Notes under the pieces: model-generated | Database searches by the model: none | What the model saw: the letters and a program-made list of their open reading frames with translations, nothing else | Told to the model about the DNA's origin: nothing | Origin: CAZLYF01 sp964586835 | GTDB lineage: Bacteria; Bacillota; Clostridia; Christensenellales; Aristaeellaceae | DNA length: 57,253 nucleotides | Direction of reading: 5' to 3' | NCBI GenBank assembly: GCA_964586835.1 | Contig: CAZPIC010000013.1 | Span: 1-57,253 of the forward strand | Translations under genes and position numbers: made by a program | Shown here: positions 13,452 to 21,738 of the stretch, in pieces | How the letters are laid out: the number at the start of each line of letters is the position of its first letter | How positions within the stretch are numbered: the stretch's first letter is position 1

Positions 13452-15875
13452 TCAGGGCGTTTGTTCAGGCTCACAGGCTTGAAGAAAGGCGCCGAAGTAA
13501 CGCTGTGTTTCCTCTTCCGTCAGGCTGAAGGATTTCTGAAGGTGCGACACGACCACCTTCGGGCGGGTCGCAAGCATGCCACGAAAGGACTGCACGGATT
13601 TTTTCCAGGTGTTCAGGCTGAACTGGCTCCACCGCTGGCTATGCCTTTCAAACAGCGGCGTCCAGGCGGACTCCCATACATCCAGCGTGGCAGTGATATC
13701 CCCGGGGGCAAAGCGCTCTGCCAGGATGCGCCCAACGAGGGTAAAAAAGCGTTCCCGCATCTCGGGCACACGCATCAGGGCGAGAAAGGGCTCGCCATAG
13801 AAAAGCTTTGACGAGCTTCTGCCAAAGCCGATATAAAGGTCTATGGGCGTGCGCCTGGTATTGAGCATGGACAGATCCAGGTCAAAGAGCATCAGCTTCC
13901 ACTGGCCGCCCGGGAACCTGTAATAGCGGATATTCTGCATATCGCTGTTCCCGGAGATCATCTCAAACGCAGTATGTGCAAACAGGCTGTCTACGTCAAG
14001 GTTTGCAAGGACATGCTCCAGGTTTTCTGGAGCATTCAGGTCGTTTTTAAAACAGAAGGATGCAAGCTCCGCCAAGTCTTTTCTGCTGCCCTTGATTTCA
14101 ATCCCCTTGTTCTTGATGATGGTGACGCCTTTGATGACGTCGGGGGCACGGATGCCTTCCCACTGGGCAAAGGCATCCTTGTTGGCTCGTTCTCTGAGAT
14201 CAAAGGCGCCGAAGAACTCCCCGTTGAGGTACACGGCCGCCGGTGCCGAAGCCAGATACATCAGGGAGTATCCTCGGGCGAGACCGCAAAGAAAGGCATC
14301 GCGAAAGAAGGTGCGTCCAACGTCTGTCCCGCCAGCGCGAAACGTGAGGCACTTGTAGGAAGGGTACCCCCGGTCCGGGAAGGGGTTGATGCGAAAATCC
14401 CCGTCCGACAGCCCAGGCCGCGCGTAAATGGAGAAGGTCCGGGGTAGAAAGACGCGGCTGGTCCCGCCTGTCAAGCGGATAGCCGCCTGTTGGTTGACCT
14501 TTGTGCCTGCATCGTCGATCATTTCGATATTGATGCGCCGCTCGGTCAGATAGGTATGGTTCGCTTTCTCAAAGATACCGATAGAGCCATAGAAGTCCTT
14601 CCTGTCGCCGCTGATGCAAACCGTCAGACAGGGGAGGGGAGAGTCAAAGAGATAGGTATGTGTCAGGAGGGGGGCATCGATCAGACCCTCGAGCCGTGAA
14701 AATGCCCGCACCACGGTGTTATCAGAGATCTGCAGCGGATGGGTATACAGGGGGGACGCGTTGGTGGGTTCAGAACCGTCCAGCGTGTAGTATATCCGTC
14801 CACCTTCCGGCGAGGACAGAGCCAGCGTGAAAGGGGCGTCAGCAAACCCGCCCTCGCGTGAAAACTGAACAGGCTCGAGCCTTTGGGTGCAGCCAGTGGA
14901 TGGGTTGGATTGTAGAAAGCTGGATTCATTCAGGAACCGAAAGGCACCCCTGTCCCCCGGTCGTCCATAGGCCACGTTGGGATACTGCTTCCCCAGGGAG
15001 ACACAGTCGATGATTTCTAATCCATCTGACAAAATCACCGCTCCGTTGCTCTTGTCGATGCGAAAGACCTCGTTTACATATACTCGGGAGCCGGACGCGT
15101 CCAGGGGAGCTCCCGCGCAGTAGACAGCCAGCCGCCCTCCTGGAGGAAGCATGGCCTTGCCTGGAAACGCCCACTGTTTCAGGTTGCCTGCATTGTCGGA
15201 GAGATAGAGCCCGCCCAGGCTGACAGAGGTATTGCCGGGGTTGAACAGCTCCACCCAGTCCGCGTTGGGTTGGCGGAACTGGTATTGGCCGTTGGCGGCC
15301 ATCACCTCGCTGATCACGACCCCATAGGCAGCGGCGCGCTCGTACCATGCGGCTTCAACCTCATCCCTGAAAGCCAATGTATTCAGGGCTCCTGGTGAGG
15401 GCAGCCATGTTTCCACCCAATGGTCTCCGTGGCGGATCAGGCTGGTGTCAGGCAGAAGGTCTCTGTAGCTGAGCTCGTCCACCTTCTCTCCGGACGCGGA
15501 GGTCAGCGTGATGTGCTCCCCTTCGCGGGACAGGGAAAACCCGAGGCCGTCCTTGTCCGCTGCAAAGACGACGTAGGCACCCGGGCCCAGGATGCCACTG
15601 AGCTTTGCGCGGTAGGGAAGCGCGCTGTTGTCCGTCAGGCCGTACCCGGACAGGTCTACGGCCTGGGGTCCTGGATTGTATAGCTCAATCCAGTCGCAAG
15701 TCCTTCCATTGATCGCGGTCAGGTTGTTCGCGGCCATGACTTCATTGATGCGCAGGTCCCTTCCCCCTGCATGCGCAGGAGGCAGGGTTGTGCTGAAAAG
15801 AAGGATGCACGTTGCAAGGGTGGATGCAAGGATAGGCCTGAACGATGGGGCACAGGCAGGTTTTCTCACGGTCAA
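13452..15875 (-). CDS. Secreted lamin-tail / chitobiase-like / CotH-kinase-family protein
   Basis: A multidomain exported protein of about 807 residues. After the signal peptide (TLATCILLFSTTLPPAHA) come two lamin-tail domains, each opening with a [I/V]-[N/S]-EVMAAN motif and containing DWIELYNPG or DWVELFNPG. A CHB_HEX_C-like beta domain follows (GGRIYYTLDGSEPTNASPLY), then a CotH region with RLTGGTSRVFLPRTFSIYAR, YLNGEFFGAFDLRERANKDAF and WKLMLFDLDLSM. CotH in Bacillus is a spore-coat protein kinase; homologues with lamin tails are common in clostridial surface proteins, where function is unsettled. A TTG at 15875 (GGAAAGG 6 nt upstream) or GTG at 15869 is the likely start; the open frame extends to 16064 without protein-like sequence. 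Confidence 0.82.
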   Translation of the reverse strand: MTVRKPACAPSFRPILASTLATCILLFSTTLPPAHAGGRDLRINEVMAANNLTAINGRTCDWIELYNPGPQAVDLSGYGLTDNSALPYRAKLSGILGPGAYVVFAADKDGLGFSLSREGEHITLTSASGEKVDELSYRDLLPDTSLIRHGDHWVETWLPSPGALNTLAFRDEVEAAWYERAAAYGVVISEVMAANGQYQFRQPNADWVELFNPGNTSVSLGGLYLSDNAGNLKQWAFPGKAMLPPGGRLAVYCAGAPLDASGSRVYVNEVFRIDKSNGAVILSDGLEIIDCVSLGKQYPNVAYGRPGDRGAFRFLNESSFLQSNPSTGCTQRLEPVQFSREGGFADAPFTLALSSPEGGRIYYTLDGSEPTNASPLYTHPLQISDNTVVRAFSRLEGLIDAPLLTHTYLFDSPLPCLTVCISGDRKDFYGSIGIFEKANHTYLTERRINIEMIDDAGTKVNQQAAIRLTGGTSRVFLPRTFSIYARPGLSDGDFRINPFPDRGYPSYKCLTFRAGGTDVGRTFFRDAFLCGLARGYSLMYLASAPAAVYLNGEFFGAFDLRERANKDAFAQWEGIRAPDVIKGVTIIKNKGIEIKGSRKDLAELASFCFKNDLNAPENLEHVLANLDVDSLFAHTAFEMISGNSDMQNIRYYRFPGGQWKLMLFDLDLSMLNTRRTPIDLYIGFGRSSSKLFYGEPFLALMRVPEMRERFFTLVGRILAERFAPGDITATLDVWESAWTPLFERHSQRWSQFSLNTWKKSVQSFRGMLATRPKVVVSHLQKSFSLTEEETQRYFGAFLQACEPEQTP

Positions 15876-16147
15876 AGGTACCCTTTCCAACCGCGGGCTC
15901 CTCCGGAAAAAGAGTGGAGCACCGGGCGTCGTATCACTACTGGCGTCGATAAGACCGGACGCACGGGTTGCAGTATAGCATGGCTCAGCGATAGGATAAA
16001 GTAAGCAGCGATCCGCCTGGAGGCCCACTGCTGCAGCGGGTCTTGGGAGGGTATCCTGCAGCACAGGCAGCCGTGCCGGACAGGTACCCGAGACCCCTGA
16101 AGTACGCAGGATGCCTGCCTAAAGGCGCCGAAAAGGCACAATTCCCA

Positions 16148-16177
16148 TTGACAATACCCGATGAAATGCAATAAGAT
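16148..16177 (+). promoter_or_regulatory. Promoter of the liv-type transporter operon
   Basis: Perfect TTGACA (16148-16153) with TAAGAT (16172-16177) 18 bases downstream. It lies in the 360-bp divergent gap between the CotH-like gene and the transporter and is the only good candidate there. Confidence 0.5.
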
Positions 16178-16205
16178 GTGCGCACTGTTGCAGGAGGGGT
16201 CAATC

Positions 16206-16244
16206 TTGGCTGTCGATGGCCTTCGGAGGGTAGAAGATGCGTGA
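16206..16244 (+). other. Possible 12-codon leader ORF before the first transporter gene
   Basis: A TTG at 16206 follows a strong AGGAGGGG (about 16192-16198) and opens 12 codons ending at TGA 16242-16244, overlapping the ATPase start at 16237. The ATPase frame itself has a TAG at 16231, so this ribosome-binding site cannot serve an N-terminal extension. The peptide has no run of branched-chain codons, so it is not classic attenuation; translational coupling is more likely. Confidence 0.35.
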
Positions 16245-17013
16245 CTTTCTCCGTGTGGAAGACATCTCCATGCGTTTCAAGGGTCTTCTGGCGGTCAATT
16301 GCTTCAGCGCCATCCTTGAACGCGGCGGGATCTATGGCCTGATTGGCACGAACGGCGCGGGAAAAACCACCCTGATCAACATCCTGTCTGGCCAGCAGCG
16401 GCCGACCGCCGGCAAGGCTTTCCTGGAGGGGAGGGAGGTCACGGGGCAGAGGCCGGACCTGGTGGCCCGTCTGGGAATTGGCAGGACCTTCCAGTCTCAG
16501 CGGCTGTTTGCCCGGATGAGCTGTCTGGACAACGCCATGATCGGCGCGCAGATGGGCCTTGGCTACGGCCTGGGGCAAGCGCTTCTCGGCCTGCCCCCGT
16601 TTCGGCAGAAGGAGCAGGCAATCCGCCAAACAGCCATGGAGATGCTGGAGCTAACCGGTATCGCGCAGTATCGGGACAGCCAGGCGGGTTCTCTGCCTTA
16701 CGGCGGCCAGCGCCTGCTTGAGATCGCCAGAGCGCTTGCGGCGCGACCTAAGCTGTTGCTGCTGGATGAGCCGGCCGCCGGTATGAACGCCACAGAGAGT
16801 GAGGAGCTGGTCCGGGTGATCAGGCTGATCCGTGAGCGCTTCGGATTGACCGTCCTGCTGATTGAACACGATATGAAGGTCGTCATGGGCTTGTGCGAGC
16901 ACATCTTCGCTATGGCTGCAGGCGAGATTATCAGCCGCGGAACACCCGAATACGTCAGAAATGACGCCAGGGTGGTGGAAGCCTACCTCGGAAAGGCCAT
17001 CGACTGTGCTTGA
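16237..17013 (+). CDS. livG: Branched-chain amino acid-type ABC transporter ATP-binding protein (LivG)
   Basis: First ATPase of a HAAT-family importer, 258 residues. The Walker A motif is GTNGAGKTTLIN, the signature motif is a variant (YGGQRLLEIARAL, with YGGQR in place of LSGGQ as usual in LivG), Walker B is LLLLDEPAAGMN, and the switch histidine lies in VLLIEHDMKVVM. GGAGGG sits 6 nt before the ATG. The next gene (livF) overlaps by 8 bp. The substrate could be Leu/Ile/Val or another hydrophobic amino acid, amide or urea; the sequence does not decide. Confidence 0.92.
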   Translation: MRDFLRVEDISMRFKGLLAVNCFSAILERGGIYGLIGTNGAGKTTLINILSGQQRPTAGKAFLEGREVTGQRPDLVARLGIGRTFQSQRLFARMSCLDNAMIGAQMGLGYGLGQALLGLPPFRQKEQAIRQTAMEMLELTGIAQYRDSQAGSLPYGGQRLLEIARALAARPKLLLLDEPAAGMNATESEELVRVIRLIRERFGLTVLLIEHDMKVVMGLCEHIFAMAAGEIISRGTPEYVRNDARVVEAYLGKAIDCA

Positions 17014-17710
17014 ACTTAAGGACCTCAGAGTCTCCTACGGAAACATCAAAGCGGTGCGAGGCGTTTCCCTGCGCGTAGAAAAGGGCGAGACGGTGGCGCT
17101 GATTGGGGCCAACGGCGCAGGCAAGACGACGGTGCTCAAGGCTGTTTCCGGGCTGTTAGCATCAGAGGGAGGCGATATCCTGCTGGGAGGTGTGTCCATT
17201 GCCCGGCTGCCTGCGGACCGGATCGTTTCCTTCGGCCTTCGCCATGTGCCCGAGGGCAGGCAGGTGTTTTCCAGCCTGACCGTCTGGGAAAATCTGAGGC
17301 TGGGCGCCTATGCGCTGCGAGATGGCAGGGAAATCGCGCGCCGCGCCGACGAGGTGTTCACTCTTTTTCCAGTGCTGGCCGGGCGTCGAAAGCAGCTGGC
17401 GGGCACGTTGTCGGGCGGGGAGCAGCAGATGCTCGCCATCGGCAGGGGGCTCATTGGCAAGCCGGAGATCCTCCTGCTGGACGAACCCTCCCTGGGACTG
17501 TCGCCCGTGCTGGTCCAGCAGGTGTTCAGTGCGCTGGAAAGCCTGAAACAACAGGGCGTGACCATGCTGCTTGTGGAGCAAAATGCCTTTGAGGCGCTCA
17601 GGCTGTCCGATCGCGCCTATATCCTGGAGACGGGTCAGGTGGTCCACAGGGGTGTAAGCAGCACCCTGGCCTGTGACCCCCTCGTGAAGAAAGCCTATCT
17701 TGGAGGCTGA
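17006..17710 (+). CDS. livF: Branched-chain amino acid-type ABC transporter ATP-binding protein (LivF)
   Basis: Second ATPase, 234 residues from GTG 17006. That start gives the standard N-terminus LELKDLRVSYGNIKAVRGVS and follows GGAAAGG; upstream in-frame codons lie within livG. Walker A is GANGAGKTTVLK, the signature is LSGGEQQMLAIGRGL, Walker B is LLLDEPSLGLSP. The RHVPEGRQVFSSLTVWENL block is diagnostic for LivF. It overlaps livG by 8 bp and is followed by livH 3 bp after its stop. Confidence 0.92.
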   Translation: MLELKDLRVSYGNIKAVRGVSLRVEKGETVALIGANGAGKTTVLKAVSGLLASEGGDILLGGVSIARLPADRIVSFGLRHVPEGRQVFSSLTVWENLRLGAYALRDGREIARRADEVFTLFPVLAGRRKQLAGTLSGGEQQMLAIGRGLIGKPEILLLDEPSLGLSPVLVQQVFSALESLKQQGVTMLLVEQNAFEALRLSDRAYILETGQVVHRGVSSTLACDPLVKKAYLGG

Positions 17711-17713
17711 TGG

Positions 17714-18610
17714 ATGGAACTGTCATACGTCCTGACCCAGCTTGTAAACGGCCTGAAGCTCGGAAGCATCTATGCGCTGGTGGCTACCGGCTATTCTATC
17801 ATCTATAGCATCCTGCGCCTGATCAATTTTGCTCATGGTGACATTCTGTGCGCCGGGGTGTACGCGGCTTATATCGCCCTGTCGGTGCTGTCTGCCCCGC
17901 TGGCCGTCTCTATCTTTGGTGCCATGCTGACCGCTCTCCTTCTGGGACTGGCCGTGGAGCGCCTTGCCTACCGCCCGCTCAGAGGGGCAGGGGATGAGGC
18001 TGTGATGATGAGCTCTATTGCGGTCTCCATGTTTTTGCAAAATCTGATGACGATGCTGTTTTCCGCGCAGAGCAGGGCGTTTAAGCTACCGGAGACGCTG
18101 ACAGAACTCCACCGGCTGGGCAGCGTCACGCTGTCCACCATGAACCTCCTCACCTTTGTGACCACCGCCGTGTTGCTGGTGGGGCTCAACCTCCTGATCC
18201 GAAGGACGCGGATGGGGATGGCTATGCGTGCCTGCGCGGATAATGGCCAGGCTGCGCGGCTCATGGGGATCCGGGTCAACCGTGTGGTGGCCTTTTCCTT
18301 TGCGGTCGGCTCTGCGCTGGCTGCCGTGGCGGGCATCATGCTGGCCGGGGAGTACAAGACTATCAACCCGTTAATGGGCTTTGTGCCCGGCATCAAGTCC
18401 TTTGTGGCTGCGGTGCTTGGGGGCATTGGCAGCCTTTCCGGGGCGGTGCTGGGAGGGTTGATCCTCGGCGTGGCAGAGATGCTGTTCGCGGGACTCCTGA
18501 AACCGGAGCTCGCGGTGTACCGCGACGCACTGGTGTTTGTCATCCTCATCCTTACGCTCCTCTTCCGACCGACCGGGCTTTTAGGGGCCGGGAAGGAGAG
18601 GCGTGGATGA
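17714..18610 (+). CDS. livH: Branched-chain amino acid-type ABC transporter permease (LivH)
   Basis: Integral membrane subunit, 298 residues, with about eight hydrophobic segments. It opens with QLVNGLKLGSIYALVATGYS and INFAHGD, and contains the permease-ATPase contact loop RRTRMGMAMRACADNGQAAR before LMGI. Its C-terminus GVAEMLFAGLLKP and LFRPTGLLG are standard for LivH. GGAGG just upstream belongs to the end of livF. ATGA overlap links it to livM. Confidence 0.92.
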   Translation: MELSYVLTQLVNGLKLGSIYALVATGYSIIYSILRLINFAHGDILCAGVYAAYIALSVLSAPLAVSIFGAMLTALLLGLAVERLAYRPLRGAGDEAVMMSSIAVSMFLQNLMTMLFSAQSRAFKLPETLTELHRLGSVTLSTMNLLTFVTTAVLLVGLNLLIRRTRMGMAMRACADNGQAARLMGIRVNRVVAFSFAVGSALAAVAGIMLAGEYKTINPLMGFVPGIKSFVAAVLGGIGSLSGAVLGGLILGVAEMLFAGLLKPELAVYRDALVFVILILTLLFRPTGLLGAGKERRG

Positions 18611-19686
18611 ACAAGCGCAAGATGCTTCGTTTCTGGGCCTTTGTCGCGCTGCCTGCGCTGCTGGTCATCGTGCTCAGCCGCACTCTGTCCGGGTATTACG
18701 TCCGGCTGATGAACCTGGTGGGAATCAACATCATCCTGGCCGCCAGCTTAAGCCTTTGCAACGGGTTTACCGGGATCTTCTCCATGGGGCACGCCGGGTT
18801 TATGGCCATTGGGGCCTACGTGTCTTCCCTTCTGACCATCCCCGCGGTCAAGAAGGCAGCGATGCTCAAGAGCATGCCGGAGTTTTTAAAAGGGCTCGAG
18901 CTTTCCTTCCCTGTGGCCATGCTGGCAGGTGGACTTGTGGCCGTGTTCGTGGCGGTGGTCATCGGGTTTCCGGTGCTCCGCTTAAGAGGTCACTACCTGT
19001 CTGTGGCCACGCTTGGCATGATCGTGATCATCCGCTCCGTCCTTCAGAACAACCCGGACATCACCAATGGGGCCAGGGGACTGACAGGCATTCCGGGGCA
19101 TGCGGACACCTTCACGGTCTATGGCGTCATGCTCCTGACGATGTACGTGTTGCGGCGGCTGATCCGTTCGTCCTTCGGGAGGGGCATGATCGCCATCAGG
19201 GAGGATATCGTGGCTGCGGAATCCCTGGGGGTGGGGCTCACCCGCCACAGGCTGATGGCCTTCTGCGTCAGCGCGTTTTTCGCCGCAGTGGCAGGCAGCC
19301 TGTGGGCACACCTGATCAAGGTGATCTCTCCCGCGTTTTTCTACTATGAAAAGACCTTCATCATCGTCGAAACATCCATCATCGGAGGCATGTATTCCCT
19401 GTCGGGCGCTGTGGTCGGAGCCCTCATCATGACCTTTGTGCCGGAATACCTGTCTTCTCTTGAGGCGGGGATCACCGTGTTCGGACTCAAAATTCCACCC
19501 CTGTATGGGGCTGCGCAGCTGGTCCTGGCTGCGCTGATGATCCTGATCATCATCTTCCGCAGAAAGGGCATCATGGGGGAGAGCGACCTCATCGTGGACA
19601 GCTGGTTTGATCCGGCGGTCTACAGGGCTGCTTTCAGCGCGGAGGCCTATAAGGCGTTATACAAACGACGGAAAAAGCGTACATAG
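18607..19686 (+). CDS. livM: Branched-chain amino acid-type ABC transporter permease (LivM)
   Basis: Second membrane subunit, 359 residues, starting at an ATG that shares ATGA with the livH stop. Typical features are NIILAASLSLCNGFTGIFSM, GHAGFMAIGAYVSSLL, the coupling loop RSSFGRGMIAIREDIVAAES and a glycine-rich late helix region IGGMYSLSGAVVGALIM. The cytoplasmic C-terminal tail is somewhat long and charged. Confidence 0.92.
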   Translation: MNKRKMLRFWAFVALPALLVIVLSRTLSGYYVRLMNLVGINIILAASLSLCNGFTGIFSMGHAGFMAIGAYVSSLLTIPAVKKAAMLKSMPEFLKGLELSFPVAMLAGGLVAVFVAVVIGFPVLRLRGHYLSVATLGMIVIIRSVLQNNPDITNGARGLTGIPGHADTFTVYGVMLLTMYVLRRLIRSSFGRGMIAIREDIVAAESLGVGLTRHRLMAFCVSAFFAAVAGSLWAHLIKVISPAFFYYEKTFIIVETSIIGGMYSLSGAVVGALIMTFVPEYLSSLEAGITVFGLKIPPLYGAAQLVLAALMILIIIFRRKGIMGESDLIVDSWFDPAVYRAAFSAEAYKALYKRRKKRT

Positions 19687-19743
19687 TCGGAAGACTGGCA
19701 GCGCGGCAGCTCTGCCGTGTTAAGATAAAAGGAGGTAGCAACC

Positions 19744-20898
19744 ATGGCATTTCGAAAGAGCATCTTCTCCCTGCTGATGGTGGCAGCGCTTATGCTGTCA
19801 GCCGCTTCGCCGTCTCTGGCGGCGGAACCCATCAAGATCGGCGCCATCTTCAATGTGACCGGTGGTCAGGCCTCTCTTGATCAACCTTCCCTCAATGGTT
19901 TTATGCTGGCAGCAGAGGAGATCAACGCAGCTGGCGGCATCGGCGGAACGCCGGTCGAAGTGGTGGCACTGGACGGCAAGACGCAGACGGACGCTGTCGC
20001 CAACGCGGTCTCCAAGATGATCGACGTGGAAAAGGTCGTTGTCGTCGCAGGCCTCTCCGACTCTAACTACGCCCTTGCGGCGGGACACATTGCGCAGGAT
20101 GCAGGCATTCCCTTTGTGACCTCGGGCGCCACGCTTCCCACGATTCCCGACCAGGTGGGGGACCTTGCCTTCCTGGCACCCTTCGGCGACGACGTGCAGG
20201 CTTACGCCTGTGCGGACTTCCTGCTGCAGGACCTGAACCTGGGCAAGTGCTACCTTCTGACCGACATGTCCATGGAGTTCACGACCGCGCTCGCCTCCTT
20301 CTTCAGGGAGCGCTATGAAGAGGGTGGAGGCACGATCGTCCTGGAAGACATCTACATGAACAAGGACCCCGACTTCTCCGCCCAGATTGACCGCTTTCTG
20401 GCACAGGGAGGAGAGGCGGAGGTTCTGTTCATCTCCGGCGTACCCGATGACGCGGGCACCGTCGTCAAGCAGTTCAGGGATAAGGGCGTCGACCTTCCCA
20501 TCATCTCGGGCGACGGCTATGACACCCCGCTTCTTATCGAGGTTGCGGGCAAGGGCGCGGAGAACGTATATGTGGGGACCCACGCATCCCTCGCCAATGA
20601 AAGCGAGAAGGTGCAGGGCTTCGTGAAAGCCTATCAGGAAAGATACGGCATCGAACCGGAAAACGCGTTTGCAGCGCTGGGCTATGACGTCATGTACCTG
20701 CTGGCCGATGCCATCGGGCGGGCGGACTCCCTGGCCGGTGCGGATATTGCAGCGGCCATCGGTGCCACCGTGGGCCTGGTCGGCGTGACGGGCACCATCA
20801 CCTATGTGGACGGAAGCCATGTGCCCATGAAGTCCGTGACCATCAACACGGTCAAGGACGGAGAGTTTGTGTTTGTGAAAGAGATCGCCTTCGACTAA
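19744..20898 (+). CDS. Periplasmic-binding-protein-like substrate receptor of the liv-type importer
   Basis: Type I binding protein of 384 residues that delivers the ligand to the permease. The signal peptide SLLMVAALMLSAASPSLAAE is followed by PIKIGAIFNVTGGQASLDQP and a family-typical core (LAAEEINAAGGIGG, FVTSGATLP, QAYACADFLLQDL). Gram-positive receptors are usually lipoproteins, but no lipobox cysteine is present here, so how it is retained is unclear. AAAAGGAGGTAGCAACC is an excellent Shine-Dalgarno, stronger than those of the permeases, consistent with high expression. In other operons the receptor gene comes first; here it is last. Confidence 0.9.
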   Translation: MAFRKSIFSLLMVAALMLSAASPSLAAEPIKIGAIFNVTGGQASLDQPSLNGFMLAAEEINAAGGIGGTPVEVVALDGKTQTDAVANAVSKMIDVEKVVVVAGLSDSNYALAAGHIAQDAGIPFVTSGATLPTIPDQVGDLAFLAPFGDDVQAYACADFLLQDLNLGKCYLLTDMSMEFTTALASFFRERYEEGGGTIVLEDIYMNKDPDFSAQIDRFLAQGGEAEVLFISGVPDDAGTVVKQFRDKGVDLPIISGDGYDTPLLIEVAGKGAENVYVGTHASLANESEKVQGFVKAYQERYGIEPENAFAALGYDVMYLLADAIGRADSLAGADIAAAIGATVGLVGVTGTITYVDGSHVPMKSVTINTVKDGEFVFVKEIAFD

Positions 20899-20910
20899 CC
20901 CAGGCTTTGA

Positions 20911-20937
20911 GCCCGGAGAGGTCGTTCCTCTCCGGGC
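20911..20937 (+). terminator. Hairpin after the transporter operon
   Basis: GCCCGGAGAGG-TCGTT-CCTCTCCGGGC is a perfect 11-bp stem 12 nt after the receptor stop. Only CTATTCC follows, so it may be a leaky terminator letting some transcription into the creatininase-family gene. Confidence 0.5.
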
Positions 20938-20966
20938 CTATTCCATCGCTCAGGAGGATCGCACAG

Positions 20967-21734
20967 ATGACACATGAAGCGCTGAAAATGACTGCGGACG
21001 ACTTTGTCCGGGGCCGCTATGACAAGGCCATCCTGGCCCTGGGAAGCTGTGAAGCCCATGGCCTGCATTTGCCGCTGGGCACCGATACCCACGTCAGCTA
21101 CAGGCTCAGCTGCGAGATCGCAGAGCGGCTGGAGGGGATGCTGGTTCTCCCGCCGGTGTCCGTTGGCGTCAGCGAGCACTATGCCGCTTTTCCGTTGACC
21201 CTTTACCTGAGCGCCGACACCATGGTCGCTGTGATCAAAGATATCCTCCGGAGCACTCTCCTGGCGGGTATCCATAGGATCTTTGTATTCAACGGCCACG
21301 ACGGCAACATCGCGCCCCTGGAGATCGCTGCGCGCGAGGTGAAGATGAGCTTTCCCGAGGCGCGCATCATCGCCCTCAACGACTGGTGGGTCGCGGCTGG
21401 CAAGTTGCTGCCCGCGGACACTTTTGAGGTATGGGAAGGCTTAGGACATGCAGGGGAAGGTGAGACGTCCATTGCACTGCGGCTATTTGAAGAATGGTGC
21501 AAAATGGACAAGGCCGCAGGTATCGTTCCCGATCGCCTGCCACCGCACATGGACGTGAAGTGGGATTTTGCCGAACTGACCGACACCGGGGCGACCGGCG
21601 ATCCCACAAAGGGAACCAGGGAAAAGGGAGAAAAGATGAGGGAGGCCCTGGTCAACCTGGTTGTGGACACGGTGAAAGCACTGGATGAGAGCGGATGGGA
21701 CTACCGGTCCGCAGCGCTTCTTAGGCAGGAGTAA
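20967..21734 (+). CDS. Creatininase-family metal-dependent amidohydrolase
   Basis: 255-residue member of the creatininase/creatinine amidohydrolase fold. Metal-binding motifs are visible: GSCEAHGLHLPLGTDTH (Glu, His, Asp, His), VFNGHDGN and GHAGEGETSIAL. Family members open cyclic amides or hydrolyse N-formyl groups. Here the position directly after an amino-acid-type importer suggests the imported compound is processed, but this is inference. CAGGAGGATC gives a good ribosome-binding site for the ATG at 20967. The next gene starts 4 bp after its stop. Confidence 0.87.
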   Translation: MTHEALKMTADDFVRGRYDKAILALGSCEAHGLHLPLGTDTHVSYRLSCEIAERLEGMLVLPPVSVGVSEHYAAFPLTLYLSADTMVAVIKDILRSTLLAGIHRIFVFNGHDGNIAPLEIAAREVKMSFPEARIIALNDWWVAAGKLLPADTFEVWEGLGHAGEGETSIALRLFEEWCKMDKAAGIVPDRLPPHMDVKWDFAELTDTGATGDPTKGTREKGEKMREALVNLVVDTVKALDESGWDYRSAALLRQE

Positions 21735-21738
21735 AAGC

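Noticed and set aside
19798..20820. 340-codon minus-strand frame opposite the substrate receptor gene
   Set aside because: Antisense of a conserved gene; composition-driven open frame.
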